64,000 nt of DNA from positions 2,542,001-2,606,000 of the forward strand of contig NZ_JAUSZZ010000001.1 in assembly GCF_030818075.1 (NCBI RefSeq), written 5' to 3'. Positions 42,126 to 53,838 of this stretch are shown one piece after another (positions within the stretch are counted from its first letter, which is position 1; every line of letters starts with the position of its first letter). A program made the position numbers and the translations under genes. The notes below the pieces were generated by a model. That model was not told the origin of the DNA. It made no database searches and was given only the letters and a program-made list of their open reading frames with translations. The DNA comes from Microbacterium proteolyticum. Lineage in GTDB: Bacteria > Actinomycetota > Actinomycetes > Actinomycetales > Microbacteriaceae.

Positions 42126-42809
42126 TCAGGCGTCGGCAGTCGCGGATGCCTTGCGGCGCTCGCCCCACACCTGACGGGCGATCTGGCTGAACGCCTCGAC
42201 CGGCTGCGCTCCACTCACCCCGTACTTGCCGTCGATCACGAAGAACGGCACGCCCGTGATCCCGAACTGCTGCGCCTGCTCTTGATCGGCACGGACCGCG
42301 GCACGGTAGCGCTGCGATGCGAGCGCCTCGCGGGCGGCATCCTGGTCGAGACCGACCTCGACCGCCAGGGCGACGAGGTCGTCGTCGCGACCCACGTGCT
42401 TGCCCTCGAGGAAGTACGCCGACATGAGCACCTCGGCCAGCTCCAGCTGCTTGCCGTTCTGCTTCGCGAAGTGCAGCAGCTCGTGCGCTTTGACGGTGTT
42501 GGTGTGCTGGAGGATGTCGAAGCGGTAGGCGAGACCGGCCTCGGCGGCGACGCCGGTCACGCGATCCAGCATCTCCCGCGCCTGTTCGGGCGAGACGCCC
42601 TTGTGCTGCGAGAGGTAGTCGACCTCACCGCCGTGGAAGTCCTCGGGGGTGTCGGGCGAGAGCTCGAACGAGTGGTACTCGATCTCGACGACCGGAGCGT
42701 CGTCATCGGCAGCCGTGGCGGCCAGGCCGTTCTCGAGGTTCCGCTTGCCGATGTAGCACCAGGGGCAGGCGATGTCGCTCCACACGTCGATCTTGATGGC
42801 ATCCGTCAT
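42126..42809 (-). CDS. DsbA-family oxidoreductase (FrnE-like)
   Basis: A 227-residue cytoplasmic thioredoxin-fold protein. The active-site pair CPWC is at residues 15-18 (VWSDIACPWCYIGK), the cis-Pro in ITGVPFFVIDGKYGVSGAQ, and a helical insert lies between. It has no signal peptide, as in FrnE proteins, which act as disulfide isomerases in stress. It is the last gene of the recO-uppS series and ends 100 nt from the island. Confidence 0.92.
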   Translation of the reverse strand: MTDAIKIDVWSDIACPWCYIGKRNLENGLAATAADDDAPVVEIEYHSFELSPDTPEDFHGGEVDYLSQHKGVSPEQAREMLDRVTGVAAEAGLAYRFDILQHTNTVKAHELLHFAKQNGKQLELAEVLMSAYFLEGKHVGRDDDLVALAVEVGLDQDAAREALASQRYRAAVRADQEQAQQFGITGVPFFVIDGKYGVSGAQPVEAFSQIARQVWGERRKASATADA

Positions 42810-42859
42810 ATCGCCTGCAACCTTTCCTGTCGTCGTTCTATTCCGTTCGCGGCATCCGC

Positions 42860-43690
42860 TCAGGCGGGCCCGAGGGGCACCGAGGACTCCGCGGTCGGCG
42901 CGTCCACGGCCCCGCCGAACCGCCGGTCGCGCGAGAGGTACAACCCGATGGCATCCCACAGGTGGGTTCGGCGGAAGTCGGGCCACAGCGTGTCGAGGAA
43001 CACCATCTCGGCGTACGCCGACTCCCAGAGCAGGAAGTTCGAGGTGCGCTGCTCGCCGCTGGAGCGCACGAAGAGGTCGACGTCGGGCATGTCGGGCTGG
43101 TAGAGGTGCTTGCGGATCAGCTTCTCGGTCACGGCCGACGGCTTCAGCTTTCCCGCGGCGATGTCGTCGCCGATGCGGCGCATGGCATCCACGATCTCCA
43201 CGCGCCCGCCGTAATTGACGCACATCGTCAGGGTGAGGGTGGAGTTGCCCTCGGTGAGACGCTCGGCGTGCTGCAGTTCTTTGATGACCGAGCCCCACAG
43301 GCGCGGCTTACGGCCCGACCACCGGATGCGAACGTCCCACTCGTTCAATTGGTCGCGGCGGCGGTGCAGCACCTCGCGGTTGAAACCCATGAGAAAACGC
43401 ACCTCATCGGGTGAGCGCGACCAGTTCTCGGTCGAGAAGGCGTACACCGACAGGTGCTTCACGCCCGCCTGGATCGCCCCGGCGACGACGTCGAGCAGAG
43501 CCGCCTCACCCGCGCGGTGCCCCTCGATGCGCGTGAGGCCCTGGCGGTTTGCCCAGCGGCCGTTGCCGTCCATCACGATCGCGACGTGCTCGGGCACCGA
43601 CCCCATCGGGTACGCCGGTGGGTACTCCCCCGTCCAGTCGAGGGGGCGGTAGGGCACGGCGTCGCGGTGCGTGAACGGCTTCGGTGTCAT
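42860..43690 (-). CDS. uppS: Isoprenyl (undecaprenyl/decaprenyl) diphosphate synthase
   Basis: A 276-residue cis-prenyltransferase that makes the lipid carrier for peptidoglycan. Catalytic Asp41 is in [17 protein letters not shown], with [16 protein letters not shown] and the C-terminal [27 protein letters not shown] motif. Overlaps recO by 4 nt. The N-terminal ~30 residues are an extra Pro-rich part seen in actinobacteria. Confidence 0.95.
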   Translation of the reverse strand: MTPKPFTHRDAVPYRPLDWTGEYPPAYPMGSVPEHVAIVMDGNGRWANRQGLTRIEGHRAGEAALLDVVAGAIQAGVKHLSVYAFSTENWSRSPDEVRFLMGFNREVLHRRRDQLNEWDVRIRWSGRKPRLWGSVIKELQHAERLTEGNSTLTLTMCVNYGGRVEIVDAMRRIGDDIAAGKLKPSAVTEKLIRKHLYQPDMPDVDLFVRSSGEQRTSNFLLWESAYAEMVFLDTLWPDFRRTHLWDAIGLYLSRDRRFGGAVDAPTAESSVPLGPA

Positions 43691-44415
43691 CGATGCGACT
43701 CCAGGTGCGTGAGGGAACGGATGCCGCGTTCCAGGTGGAACTGCGCGTAGGCGGCCACGAGGCCCGAGGCGGCCGCGACCGTGCGGCCGGGGGCGTCGTC
43801 GATGGTCTCCCACTCCCCCGCCATGAGGGCGCGGAGCATGTCGACCGTGTCACGGGCCACCCGCGGGGAGCCCGCCGGCGCGCAGGTCGAGCAGACCACA
43901 CCGCCGAGCTGGGCGAGGAAGTACGGGTGATCGCCGACCGTGCCGCACCGCGCGCACTCGGTGAGCCCGGGCGCCCACCCCGAGAGGGCCATGGCGCGCA
44001 GCAGATACGAATCGAGCACGCTGCGCTCGGAATGATCGCCGCGCGCGAGCGAGCGCAGCCCGCCGACGAGCAGCAGATACTGCTGGGGCGTGGCCTCGGC
44101 CTCGTTCAGCCGGTCAGCGGTTTCGACCATGGCGCTGGCGGTGGTGTACCGGTCGTAGTTCACGACGATGTCGGCGCCGTACGACCCCAGCGACTCGGCC
44201 TGCTGAACGATGTCGAGGTTGCGTCCCTTGAACAGCTGCACGTCGGCGACCATGAACGGCTCCAGACGCGACCCGAAGCGCGACGAGGTGCGCCGCACGC
44301 CCTTCGCGACGGCGCGGATCTTGCCGTTGCGCCGGCTGAGGAGGGTGAGGATGCGGTCCGCCTCCCCGAGTTTGTGGGTACGCAGGACCACGACTTCGTC
44401 GCGGTAGGTGGGCAC
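43687..44415 (-). CDS. recO: DNA repair protein RecO
   Basis: A 242-residue recombination mediator that loads RecA with RecR. N-terminal OB fold: [40 protein letters not shown]-terminal zinc site with Cys pairs in [10 protein letters not shown] and VCSTCAPAG. Start ATG at 44415. It precedes uppS, with which it overlaps; this order is common in actinobacteria. Confidence 0.94.
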   Translation of the reverse strand: MPTYRDEVVVLRTHKLGEADRILTLLSRRNGKIRAVAKGVRRTSSRFGSRLEPFMVADVQLFKGRNLDIVQQAESLGSYGADIVVNYDRYTTASAMVETADRLNEAEATPQQYLLLVGGLRSLARGDHSERSVLDSYLLRAMALSGWAPGLTECARCGTVGDHPYFLAQLGGVVCSTCAPAGSPRVARDTVDMLRALMAGEWETIDDAPGRTVAAASGLVAAYAQFHLERGIRSLTHLESHR

Positions 44416-44576
44416 AGTCCATTATCGTTCCGCGATGCCGTGAGCGGCCTGCGCGGCGCGCTCGCAGTTGCTTCGCAGTACCTCGAGCCGGGCCTCCTGC
44501 CGTAAGAGGCCCCGTCCCTGGATGACGCGGGTGCGCCCTCCCCGGGAACGCCCGCGACCACCGGAGAATGGATGCC

Positions 44577-45272
44577 GTGAACCCGCCCGTCTTCATCATC
44601 CCCCTGTGGGCCGACCTCACCGCCGTCGCGCTTGGCGGTGTGCAGGGCGCGCTCTTCGCCTCCGGCTTCCAGGGGCAGCGGCGCCTCGATCTGCTGGGGG
44701 TGGCGATCATCGGCATCCTGCTCGGGATGGGCGGCGGGCTCATCCGCGACCTGCTTCTGGGCCTCACCCCGGCGACGCTGCAGAACAACTGGTACCTGCT
44801 GACCGCCACCGGGGCAGCGCTGGTGGGGATGCTGCTGTCGGGGCTGTTCCAGCGCCTCAACCGTGCGATCGTCATGCTCGATGCGGTGGTGATCGGGCTG
44901 TTCGGCGCGTTCGGCACCTCCAAGGCGATCGCCCTCGGCCTGCCGCCCGTGCCCGCCGTCTTCGTCGGCATGCTGGCCGCCGTCGGCGGCAGTGTGCTGC
45001 GCGACGTGCTGATGGGTCTCCCGGTCGCCATCATGCACGTCGGTTCGCTCTACGCCGTGGCGGCGGGCGGCGGCTGCGCGGTGCTCGCCACCGTCGCCGC
45101 GTTCGGGGTGCCCCTGCCGCTCGCCGCGGTCATCGGCGTCGTGGTCACCACCGTCATCCGGGTGCTCGCGGTGCTGTTCGACCTGTCTCTGCCCGAGCAG
45201 CGCAAGCTCTATCGCCGCAAGGTCGCGGTCGAGACCACCGGCATCCCGATCATCCGCCCCGACGACGCATGA
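44577..45272 (+). CDS. TRIC-type cation channel family protein
   Basis: A 231-residue protein with seven hydrophobic segments in two three-helix repeats; each repeat has the GGGLIRDLL (ILLGMGGGLIRDLLLG) and GGSVLRDVLMG motif of the bacterial TRIC (UPF0126) family. Members form K+-permeable channels. I use the GTG at 44577, which has GGAG at 10 nt; an ATG three codons upstream is too near the ribosome site. It lies as a single plus-strand gene between recO and leuA, and the strong inverted repeat that follows also ends leuA. Confidence 0.88.
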   Translation: MNPPVFIIPLWADLTAVALGGVQGALFASGFQGQRRLDLLGVAIIGILLGMGGGLIRDLLLGLTPATLQNNWYLLTATGAALVGMLLSGLFQRLNRAIVMLDAVVIGLFGAFGTSKAIALGLPPVPAVFVGMLAAVGGSVLRDVLMGLPVAIMHVGSLYAVAAGGGCAVLATVAAFGVPLPLAAVIGVVVTTVIRVLAVLFDLSLPEQRKLYRRKVAVETTGIPIIRPDDA

Positions 45273-45273
45273 C

Positions 45274-45336
45274 GCGTGAGGGGTCAAAAAGTGTCGCCCC
45301 GGCGGAGCCCAGGCGACACTTTCTGACCCCTCACGC
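45274..45336. terminator. Long inverted repeat between TRIC and leuA genes
   Basis: Two 25-nt arms (45274-45298 and 45312-45336) with one mismatch, loop 13 nt. It contains runs of A and T (TCAAAAAG, CTTTCTGA) and lies between convergent genes, so it should stop transcription from both sides. Confidence 0.85.
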
Positions 45337-45405
45337 GAGGAGGGCGACCTCAGCGCCGGGCGAGAACCCGGGCGTAAGCCACGGTCGTCGTCCTGACGGT
45401 GTCGG

Positions 45406-47316
<1,911 letters not shown>

Positions 47317-47934
47317 TCACTCCCCCGCTGTCGACGTCCCGGCGTCGGAGCCGTGAGACACGGTCCACTCGCGGGCGAGGAGGGCGTAGTCGAGCTCGTC
47401 GCTCCACCGGCCCTTGAACCACTCGTTCTCGACGAGGTGGGCTTCGAGACGCATGCCCAGGCGTTCGGCCAGGGCGCGCGATCGCCCGTTGTCGGCGTCG
47501 ATCCGTGCGACCAGCCGGCGGAGCCCGTAGGTCGAGAACGCCGTGTCGACGAGCGCGCGCACCGCTTCGGTGGCGAGACCCCGACCGGCCGCGGCCGGGC
47601 TCATCACCCAGCCCATCTCCGCGGACCCGCCGCCGTCGAGGTGGAAGAGGACCACGTCGCCGATGACGGTTCCATCGCTCACGCGCTCGATCACCAGGAC
47701 GATCCCGCCGCGCTCACCCTCGAGCGACGTGCGTCCGAACAGATGGCCGATGCGTCCGCGGATGTCATCCGGGGTCTGCGGATCGAACGGCAGGTACCGG
47801 CACACCTCGGCATCGCCGCGGTAGGCGGCCATCGCCTCGAGATCGCGTTCTTCGAACGGGCGCAGACGCACCCGATCGCGCGTCAGCTCGAGGGTCTCGG
47901 GCGCCGGGGGGAGGACGAACGGCGACCCGCTCAC
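47317..47934 (-). CDS. GNAT-family N-acetyltransferase (RimJ/RimL type)
   Basis: A 205-residue acetyltransferase with the order TLELTRDRVRLRPFEERDLEAMAAY, IGDVVLFHLDGGGSAEMGWVMSPAAAGRGLATEAVRALVDTAF (acetyl-CoA loop RGLA) and ADNGRSRALAERLGMRLEAHLVENEWFKGRWSDELDYALL. Such enzymes acetylate protein N-termini, amino acids or drugs; the target is unknown. GTG start overlaps the stop of the quinone oxidoreductase gene (GTGA). The leuA leader follows 33 nt further on. Confidence 0.88.
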   Translation of the reverse strand: MSGSPFVLPPAPETLELTRDRVRLRPFEERDLEAMAAYRGDAEVCRYLPFDPQTPDDIRGRIGHLFGRTSLEGERGGIVLVIERVSDGTVIGDVVLFHLDGGGSAEMGWVMSPAAAGRGLATEAVRALVDTAFSTYGLRRLVARIDADNGRSRALAERLGMRLEAHLVENEWFKGRWSDELDYALLAREWTVSHGSDAGTSTAGE

Positions 47935-48878
47935 GGGACCAGAGCCACCTTGCCGCCCGGGTGCCCCGTCATGACGAACTGCACCGCCTCGACGGCATCC
48001 GCCAGGGCGAAGGTCCGGGCGACGGGCACGTCGAGGGCTCCGGATGCCGCGAGCTCCAGGATGCGGGCACGGGCGATGTCGCGGAAACGGGCGCTCTCCG
48101 GAAGGGCTCCGGCGATCCAAAGCACGCCGTCCTTCTTCGCACGCTGCGGGTCGACGATCGTCACGATGCGGTCGCGCTCGGGGACGAGGGCGAGCGAGAC
48201 GTCGAACGCCTCGTCGGTTCCGACCGCGTCCCAGGCGGCCGCGATGGGCTTCCCCCCGGCGGCGTCGAGAACGCGCTCGCGCAGGCCCTCGCCGTAGGCC
48301 ACCGGGATGCCGCCGTAGCGGCGCACCCGCGCGGCCGAGTCCTCGGCATCCGGACCCACCGTTCCGATCACGCGCACGCCGAGGGCGCGCGCCTGCTGCA
48401 GGAGGCTGACGCCGACAGCGCCCGAGGCCGCGTGCAGGAGCACGGTGTCGCCCTCGGCCACCCGGGTGACCTGAATCATCTCGGCCGCGGTGGTGCCGGC
48501 GAGCAGGAGGTTCGCCGCTTCCGGGTGGGAAAGGGTGGCCGGCTTCGGGAACACATCGCGGGCGGGCACGGTGAGGTGCGTGGCGTATGCGCCCTGGACG
48601 CGGAATGCCACGACCTCATCGCCGACGCTGAGCTCTCCGAGCCCGCCGACGGCGTCGGGTCCGACCGCGGTGATCTCACCCGACAGCTCGTAACCGATGG
48701 GGACCGGGTAGGTGGTTCCCGGGCGGGCGGCGGCGACGTGCTTGGCGTCCGCGGGATTGACTCCCGCGGCGTGAATGCGCACCGTCACCTCGTGCGGGCC
48801 GGGAGGGGCGAGCTCGATCTCTTCGAAGCTCCACGTCTCCACGGGCCCGGGGGCCGGGGCCGTCCACCTCATCGCCAT
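47931..48878 (-). CDS. Zinc-less quinone oxidoreductase-like medium-chain reductase
   Basis: A 315-residue NADPH-dependent reductase. N-terminal GroES-like fold (AMRWTAPAPGPVETW, GVNPADAKHVAAARPGTTYPVPIGYELSGEI), then a nucleotide-binding fold with VLLHAASGAVGVSLLQQARALG and RVIGTVGP. It lacks the zinc ligands of alcohol dehydrogenases, like quinone reductases and crotonyl-type enzymes. The ATG at 48878 has AAAGG at 8 nt. It lies between era and the GNAT gene, which it overlaps. Confidence 0.87.
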   Translation of the reverse strand: MAMRWTAPAPGPVETWSFEEIELAPPGPHEVTVRIHAAGVNPADAKHVAAARPGTTYPVPIGYELSGEITAVGPDAVGGLGELSVGDEVVAFRVQGAYATHLTVPARDVFPKPATLSHPEAANLLLAGTTAAEMIQVTRVAEGDTVLLHAASGAVGVSLLQQARALGVRVIGTVGPDAEDSAARVRRYGGIPVAYGEGLRERVLDAAGGKPIAAAWDAVGTDEAFDVSLALVPERDRIVTIVDPQRAKKDGVLWIAGALPESARFRDIARARILELAASGALDVPVARTFALADAVEAVQFVMTGHPGGKVALVP

Positions 48879-48919
48879 GGTCGGGCCTTTCGCTGGTGTC
48901 GTGCGGTCGGGTCGGTGGG

Positions 48920-49813
48920 TCAGAAGCCGAGGCGGCCGAGCTGCTTGGGGTCGCGTTGCCATTCCTTCGCGACGCGCACGTGCAGCGACAGGTAGACGCG
49001 GCCGCCGACGAGCGGTTCGATGCCTTGGCGCGAGCGGGCGCCCACATCGGCCAGGCGCGAGCCCTTCTTGCCGATGATGATGGCCTTCTGGCTGTCGCGC
49101 TCGACCACGATGTTCGCGTACACGTCGGTCAGGTCGCTGTCCTCGCGCTTCGCGACGTCGTCGACCGTCACGGCGATGGAGTGCGGCAACTCATCGCGCA
49201 CGCCGTGCAGCGCGGCCTCGCGGATGATCTCGGCGATGCGATCCTCGAGCGTCTCGTCGGTGACCACGTCGTCGGCGTACAGCGCGGGTCCCTCGGGCAT
49301 GAGCGCGAGCAACTCGTCGCTCAGCACGTCGAGCTGGTCGTTCGTGTCGGCCGACAGCGGGATCACGGCCGCCCAGTCCTCGCGCAGGGAGTCGACTTCG
49401 ACCAGGCGTTCGGTGATCTGGTCGCGCGTCGCGGCATCCGTCTTGGTCACCAAAGCGACCTTCTTCGCCCGCGGGTACCCCGACAGCGATTCGGCGATCC
49501 GTCGATCTCCGGGACCGACCTTCTCGGTCGCCGGGGCGCAGAACGCGATCACGTCGACGTCGCCCAGCACCTGCTCGACGAGGTCGTTAAGGCGCTGACC
49601 GAGCAGCGTGCGCGGACGATGGATGCCGGGGGTGTCTACCACCACGAGCTGACCGCCGGGACGGTTGACGATCCCACGGATCGCGCGACGGGTGGTCTGC
49701 GGTTTCTCGCTCGTGATGGCGACCTTCTCGCCGACGAGGGCGTTGGTCAGCGTGGACTTGCCGACGTTCGGCCGGCCCACGAAGGTCACGAAACCGGATC
49801 GGGTGTCGGTCAT
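48920..49813 (-). CDS. era: GTPase Era
   Basis: A 297-residue ribosome-assembly GTPase. G1 GRPNVGKST, G2 in TTRRAIRGI, G3 DTPG, G4 as TKTD (instead of NKxD), then the KH domain with IGKKGSRLADVGARSRQGIEPLVGGRVYLSLHVRVAKEW near the C-terminus. It binds 16S rRNA 3' end. Overlaps the CNNM gene by 4 nt. Confidence 0.95.
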   Translation of the reverse strand: MTDTRSGFVTFVGRPNVGKSTLTNALVGEKVAITSEKPQTTRRAIRGIVNRPGGQLVVVDTPGIHRPRTLLGQRLNDLVEQVLGDVDVIAFCAPATEKVGPGDRRIAESLSGYPRAKKVALVTKTDAATRDQITERLVEVDSLREDWAAVIPLSADTNDQLDVLSDELLALMPEGPALYADDVVTDETLEDRIAEIIREAALHGVRDELPHSIAVTVDDVAKREDSDLTDVYANIVVERDSQKAIIIGKKGSRLADVGARSRQGIEPLVGGRVYLSLHVRVAKEWQRDPKQLGRLGF

Positions 49814-51120
49814 CTGTCGTTCCTTTCGCGCGACGAGGCGTCGGCCTCGGCGTCTTCGTCGGTGGGGATCTCGGCGCGCTCCACGATGACGGTGGCGATG
49901 CCGCGGTTCCGGCCGCGCGAGGCGCCACCGGTGAGGACCAGGCCGGAGTGCTCGGCGGTGGCGCCGGGCTGCGGGATGCGCCCGAGGGCCTTGCCCAGGA
50001 GACCGCCGACGGAGTCCACGTCGTCGTCGTCGAGCTCGAGGCCGAACAGGTCGCCCACCTCGTCGAGGCCCAGGCGGGCGTTGACGCGGTAGCGGCCGTC
50101 GCCCAGCTCGACGACCTCGGTGGAGGGGGCGTCGTATTCGTCGGCGATCTCCCCCACCAGCTCCTCGATGAGGTCCTCCATCGTGACCAGACCCGCGACG
50201 CCGCCGTACTCGTCGACCACGAGACAGACGTGCACGGCATCCTTCTTCATCTGCTGCAGCAGGGTCTCGGCCTTCATCGACTCGGGAACGAAGACCGCGG
50301 GCCGGGCGATGCGGCGGATGGGGGCGTCGCGCCAGCCGGCCTCGTCGCGGAAGCCGAACTGGACGAGATCCTTCAGGTACAGCATGCCGACGAAATCGTC
50401 GGCATCGTCGTCGGCGAGCGGAACCCGCGACACGCCCTTGTCGAGGAAGAGCGCGAGGGCCTCGCGGGAAGTCGCCGCGGCATCCACGCTCACCATGTCG
50501 GTGCGCGGCACCATGACCTCGCGCACGTACCGGTCGGTGAAGTCGAACACGGAGTGGATGAGCTCGCGGTCGTCTTCTTCGATGAGCTCGTTCTCGGCGG
50601 CCTCGTCGATGATGCTCAGCAGCTGCTCCTCGGACGCGAAGGACGTCGAGTGCGCGATCCCGGGCGTGACGCGATTGCCGACGGCGACGAGACCGTGCGC
50701 GAGGGGGCCGAGCAGGATGCGCATGCCGCGCACGATCGGTGCTCCACCGGTCAGCAGTCCGCGCGCGTGCTGCCGCCCGACGGACCGCGGGCTCGCTCCC
50801 ACCGCGACGAAGGAGATCCCGGTCATCAGCACGGCGGCGGCGATCACGGCGAGCAGGATGTTGTCGAACATCAGCATGAACGCTGCCGCCACGAGCACCG
50901 CGGCCGTGGTCTCGGAGAGTACGCGGATGAAGGTCACGGCCGTGACGTGGGCGCTGGTGTCCTCGGCGATACGCTGCAGCGCGCCGGCATTGCGGCCGGA
51001 GACGCCGAGGTCGATCAGGTCGGCGCGGGACGTCACGCCGAGGGCCGCTTCGAAAGCCGCCATCAAGCCGCCGAAGGCGACGAGCAGGAAGGCGGCGACG
51101 AGGAGCAGCGCCTCGGTCAT
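49810..51120 (-). CDS. CNNM/CorC-family protein with CBS pair
   Basis: A 436-residue protein. The N-terminal domain has four hydrophobic segments; then the CBS pair (MVPRTDMVSVDAAATSREALALFLDKGVSRVPLAD and CLVVDEYGGVAGLVTMEDLIEELVGEI) and the CorC/HlyC domain ending before residue 410. This is the paralogue normally found between ybeY and era in actinobacteria. It overlaps both neighbours by 4 nt. Likely a divalent-cation transporter or regulator. Confidence 0.9.
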   Translation of the reverse strand: MTEALLLVAAFLLVAFGGLMAAFEAALGVTSRADLIDLGVSGRNAGALQRIAEDTSAHVTAVTFIRVLSETTAAVLVAAAFMLMFDNILLAVIAAAVLMTGISFVAVGASPRSVGRQHARGLLTGGAPIVRGMRILLGPLAHGLVAVGNRVTPGIAHSTSFASEEQLLSIIDEAAENELIEEDDRELIHSVFDFTDRYVREVMVPRTDMVSVDAAATSREALALFLDKGVSRVPLADDDADDFVGMLYLKDLVQFGFRDEAGWRDAPIRRIARPAVFVPESMKAETLLQQMKKDAVHVCLVVDEYGGVAGLVTMEDLIEELVGEIADEYDAPSTEVVELGDGRYRVNARLGLDEVGDLFGLELDDDDVDSVGGLLGKALGRIPQPGATAEHSGLVLTGGASRGRNRGIATVIVERAEIPTDEDAEADASSRERNDR

Positions 51121-51584
51121 GCGCGGCGCTGGCGCTCGACGGCCTGGAACCCCGTGATCAGCTCGCGCTGCAGACCGAACATCTCGCGCTCCTCCTCGGG
51201 CTCGGCGTGGTCGAACCCGAGCAGGTGCAAGAGGCCGTGCGTGGTGAGCAGGATCAGCTCGTCCTGGGTGGAGTGCTTGGCGGCGACGGCCTGCGTCTCG
51301 GCGACCGCGGGGCACAGCACGATGTCACCCAGCAGACCCGCAGGGGTCGGCGAGTCCTCGGAACCGGGGCGCAGCTCGTCCATCGGGAAGCTCAGGACGT
51401 CCGTCGGGCCGGGCTCGTCCATCCACTGCACGTGGAGGGACTCCATGGCGCCCTCGTCGACCAGGACGATCGCGACATCGGCGTCGGCGCTGACGTGCAG
51501 CTCCGCCAGGTTGTACTCCATCAGTCGCAGGAGCACCTGCTCGTCGATCTGGTGGCCGGATTCGTTGTTGATCTCGATGGTCAT
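51117..51584 (-). CDS. ybeY: rRNA maturation endoribonuclease YbeY
   Basis: A 155-residue zinc enzyme that processes the 16S rRNA 3' end. The metal motif is HGLLHLLGFDHAEPEE (three His). It also has EMESLHVQWMDEPGPTDVLSFPMD-like sequence (AMESLHVQWMDEPGPTDVLSFP). Overlaps phoH and CNNM by 4 nt each. Confidence 0.95.
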   Translation of the reverse strand: MTIEINNESGHQIDEQVLLRLMEYNLAELHVSADADVAIVLVDEGAMESLHVQWMDEPGPTDVLSFPMDELRPGSEDSPTPAGLLGDIVLCPAVAETQAVAAKHSTQDELILLTTHGLLHLLGFDHAEPEEEREMFGLQRELITGFQAVERQRRA

Positions 51585-52663
51585 GAACGGCTTCGTCTCG
51601 GGAGGTGATCGCGGGGACCGGCAGCGCTCTGGCCGCGTCGCTCCGCACGGGTGGCGAACTCGGATGCCTCGTCGCGCTCTCGACGCGCGGCGAGGCGCTT
51701 CTCGTCGTACTCGCTGTAGGCGTCGACGATGCGGCCGACCAGGGAGTGACGCACGACGTCGTCGCTGGTCAGGCGCGAGAAGTGGATGTCGTCGATGTCG
51801 CTCAGCACACGGGTGACCAGGCGCAGACCCGAGGCTCCCTGAGGGAGGTCGACCTGCGTGATGTCGCCGGTCACGACCATGCGCGTGCCGAAGCCGAGAC
51901 GTGTGAGGAACATCTTCATCTGCTCGGGCGTGGTGTTCTGCGCCTCGTCGAGCACGACGAAGGAGTCGTTCAGCGTGCGTCCGCGCATGTAGGCGAGAGG
52001 AGCGACCTCGATCGTGCCCGTCGCCATGAGCTTCGGCACGATGTCGGGATCCATCATCTCGTTCAGCGCATCGTAGAGCGGTCGCAGGTACGGGTCGATC
52101 TTGTCGGTGAGCGTGCCGGGCAGGAAGCCGAGCCGCTCGCCCGCCTCGACGGCCGGACGCGTGAGGATGATGCGGTTGACCTCTTTGCGCTGCAGCGCCT
52201 GCACGGCCTTGGCCATGGCGAGGTATGTCTTGCCCGTACCGGCGGGGCCGATGCCGAAGACGATCGTGTTGTCGTCGATCGCGTCGACGTACTCCTTCTG
52301 CCCGGCGGTCTTCGGGCGGATGACCTTGCCGCGCGACGAGAGGATCGCCTCGCCCATGACCTCGGACGGACGCGGTCCGCCGTCGGTGCGCAGCATCCGA
52401 TTGGAGCTCGTCACGTCGGAGGGGTCGAGCCCCTGGCCGGAGCGCGTCATCGACAGGAGTTCGTCGACGAGTCCGCGCGCCGCGCGGACCTTGTCGGCGG
52501 CACCCGAGAGCGTGATCTCGTTGCCCCGGACATGGACGTCGACGTCGGGGTGCTCCTTCTCGACGACGCGCAGCAGGCGGTCCTGCGGGCCGAGCAGCTG
52601 CACCATAGCCACGCCGTCGACGGCGACCTGCTCGACGACGGTCTCTTCGGGGGAATCAGCCAC
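51581..52663 (-). CDS. PhoH-family ATPase/RNA helicase-like protein
   Basis: A 360-residue ATPase. Walker A GPAGTGKTYLAMAKAVQAL, Walker B DSFVVLDEAQNTTPEQMKMFLTR, and GTRMVVTGDITQVDLPQG. The N-terminal ~100 residues hold a KH-like RNA-binding region. It is paired with ybeY in nearly all bacteria, which suggests rRNA processing. Overlaps the HIT gene by 8 nt. Confidence 0.93.
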   Translation of the reverse strand: MADSPEETVVEQVAVDGVAMVQLLGPQDRLLRVVEKEHPDVDVHVRGNEITLSGAADKVRAARGLVDELLSMTRSGQGLDPSDVTSSNRMLRTDGGPRPSEVMGEAILSSRGKVIRPKTAGQKEYVDAIDDNTIVFGIGPAGTGKTYLAMAKAVQALQRKEVNRIILTRPAVEAGERLGFLPGTLTDKIDPYLRPLYDALNEMMDPDIVPKLMATGTIEVAPLAYMRGRTLNDSFVVLDEAQNTTPEQMKMFLTRLGFGTRMVVTGDITQVDLPQGASGLRLVTRVLSDIDDIHFSRLTSDDVVRHSLVGRIVDAYSEYDEKRLAARRERDEASEFATRAERRGQSAAGPRDHLPRRSRS

Positions 52664-53003
52664 CCAGGCTCTTTTCGTTCAGGCCACCCGCGAGGACGTG
52701 GGCATGCACATGGAAGACGGTCTGACCGGCGCCCTCGCCGGTGTTGAAGATCAGACGGAAATCGCCGTCGGCGTGTTCGGCGGCGACGGAGTTCGCGAGG
52801 CCGACGAGCTCGGTGAGGAGATCGGGGTCGCCCGCGGCGAGTTCGACGACGTTGCGGTACTGCTCGGTTTTCGGAATGACCAGCAGGTGCACCGGCGCCT
52901 GCGGGGCGATGTCGCGGATCGCGAAGGCGTTCTCGGTCTCGGCGACGATCTCCGCGGGGATCTCGCCCTGCAGGATGCGCGTGAAGATCGACGGTTCGCT
53001 CAT
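52656..53003 (-). CDS. HIT-family nucleotide hydrolase
   Basis: A 115-residue protein of the Hint branch. HIT motif HVHAHVLAG with the three His (VFHVHAHVL). Start MSEPSIFTRILQGEIPAEIV. It hydrolyses AMP-linked substrates. Lies between rsmE and phoH in the operon. Confidence 0.93.
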   Translation of the reverse strand: MSEPSIFTRILQGEIPAEIVAETENAFAIRDIAPQAPVHLLVIPKTEQYRNVVELAAGDPDLLTELVGLANSVAAEHADGDFRLIFNTGEGAGQTVFHVHAHVLAGGLNEKSLGG

Positions 53004-53101
53004 GGCATCCAGTCTAGTGACGGCCTCCGACACGGCGGGTCGGGCAGGTCTGCGGGGCCGCGCTCGGCGTGGGACGGGTCCGCACGCGGGTTCGGGTCGG
53101 A

Positions 53102-53836
53102 CTACCAGCGCCCGTGCGCCGCCGAGAGCACGGCGATCGCCGCCGCACCCGCCGTCGAGGTGCGCAGCACGGTGTCGCCCAGACGGACGATCCGGGCTCC
53201 CGCGTCGGACAGCGCCGTCAGCTCCTCCGGCGCGATGCCGCCCTCGGGGCCGACCACCAGCACGACGTCGCGTCCGTCGGAGGCTTCCGCTGCGATGGTG
53301 ACGAGGCGATCGGATGCCGACGGCTCCAGCACGAGCACGCTGGCCGTCCGCGCAAGCCGCACGAGATCGGCTGTCCGCACGACACCTTCCACCTCGGGGA
53401 TCCACGCGCGGTGCGCCTGCTTCGCGGCCTCGCGGACGATGGTGCGCCAGCGCGCCAGACCCTTGTCGGCCTTCGCGTCCCAGCGCGACACGCTGCGCGC
53501 GGCCTGCCACGGCAGGATCGCGTCGACGCCGAGTTCGGTCGCCGCCTGCACGGCCAGCTCGTCGCGGTCACCCTTCGCGAGTGCCTGCACGAGCACGAAG
53601 CGGGGCGCGGGAGGCGCGACGTCGTCACGCGCGGTGACGGTGACATCCACCTGCTTCGGAGTGACGGCCGTCACGATCCCGGCGAGCCAGGCGCCCCGCC
53701 CGTCGCCGAGCGTGACGTGTTCGTCGACGCGCACCCGCCGCACGGCCGCGGCGTGATGCGCCTCGGCGCCGGTCAGCACGACGGCATCACCCGGTTCGGC
53801 GTGGCCGGCGTCGTCGGTGACGAAGTGTAGCGCCAC
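53102..53836 (-). CDS. rsmE: 16S rRNA (uracil1498-N3)-methyltransferase
   Basis: A 244-residue SPOUT-type methyltransferase acting on the 30S subunit. N-terminal PUA-like part (LTGAEAHHAAAVRRVRVDEHVTLGDG) and the knot with LVVGPEGGIAPEELTALSDAGARIVRLGDTVLRTSTAGAAAIA. It starts 2 nt after dnaJ, the usual hrcA-dnaJ-rsmE order. Confidence 0.95.
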   Translation of the reverse strand: MALHFVTDDAGHAEPGDAVVLTGAEAHHAAAVRRVRVDEHVTLGDGRGAWLAGIVTAVTPKQVDVTVTARDDVAPPAPRFVLVQALAKGDRDELAVQAATELGVDAILPWQAARSVSRWDAKADKGLARWRTIVREAAKQAHRAWIPEVEGVVRTADLVRLARTASVLVLEPSASDRLVTIAAEASDGRDVVLVVGPEGGIAPEELTALSDAGARIVRLGDTVLRTSTAGAAAIAVLSAAHGRW

Positions 53837-53838
53837 GG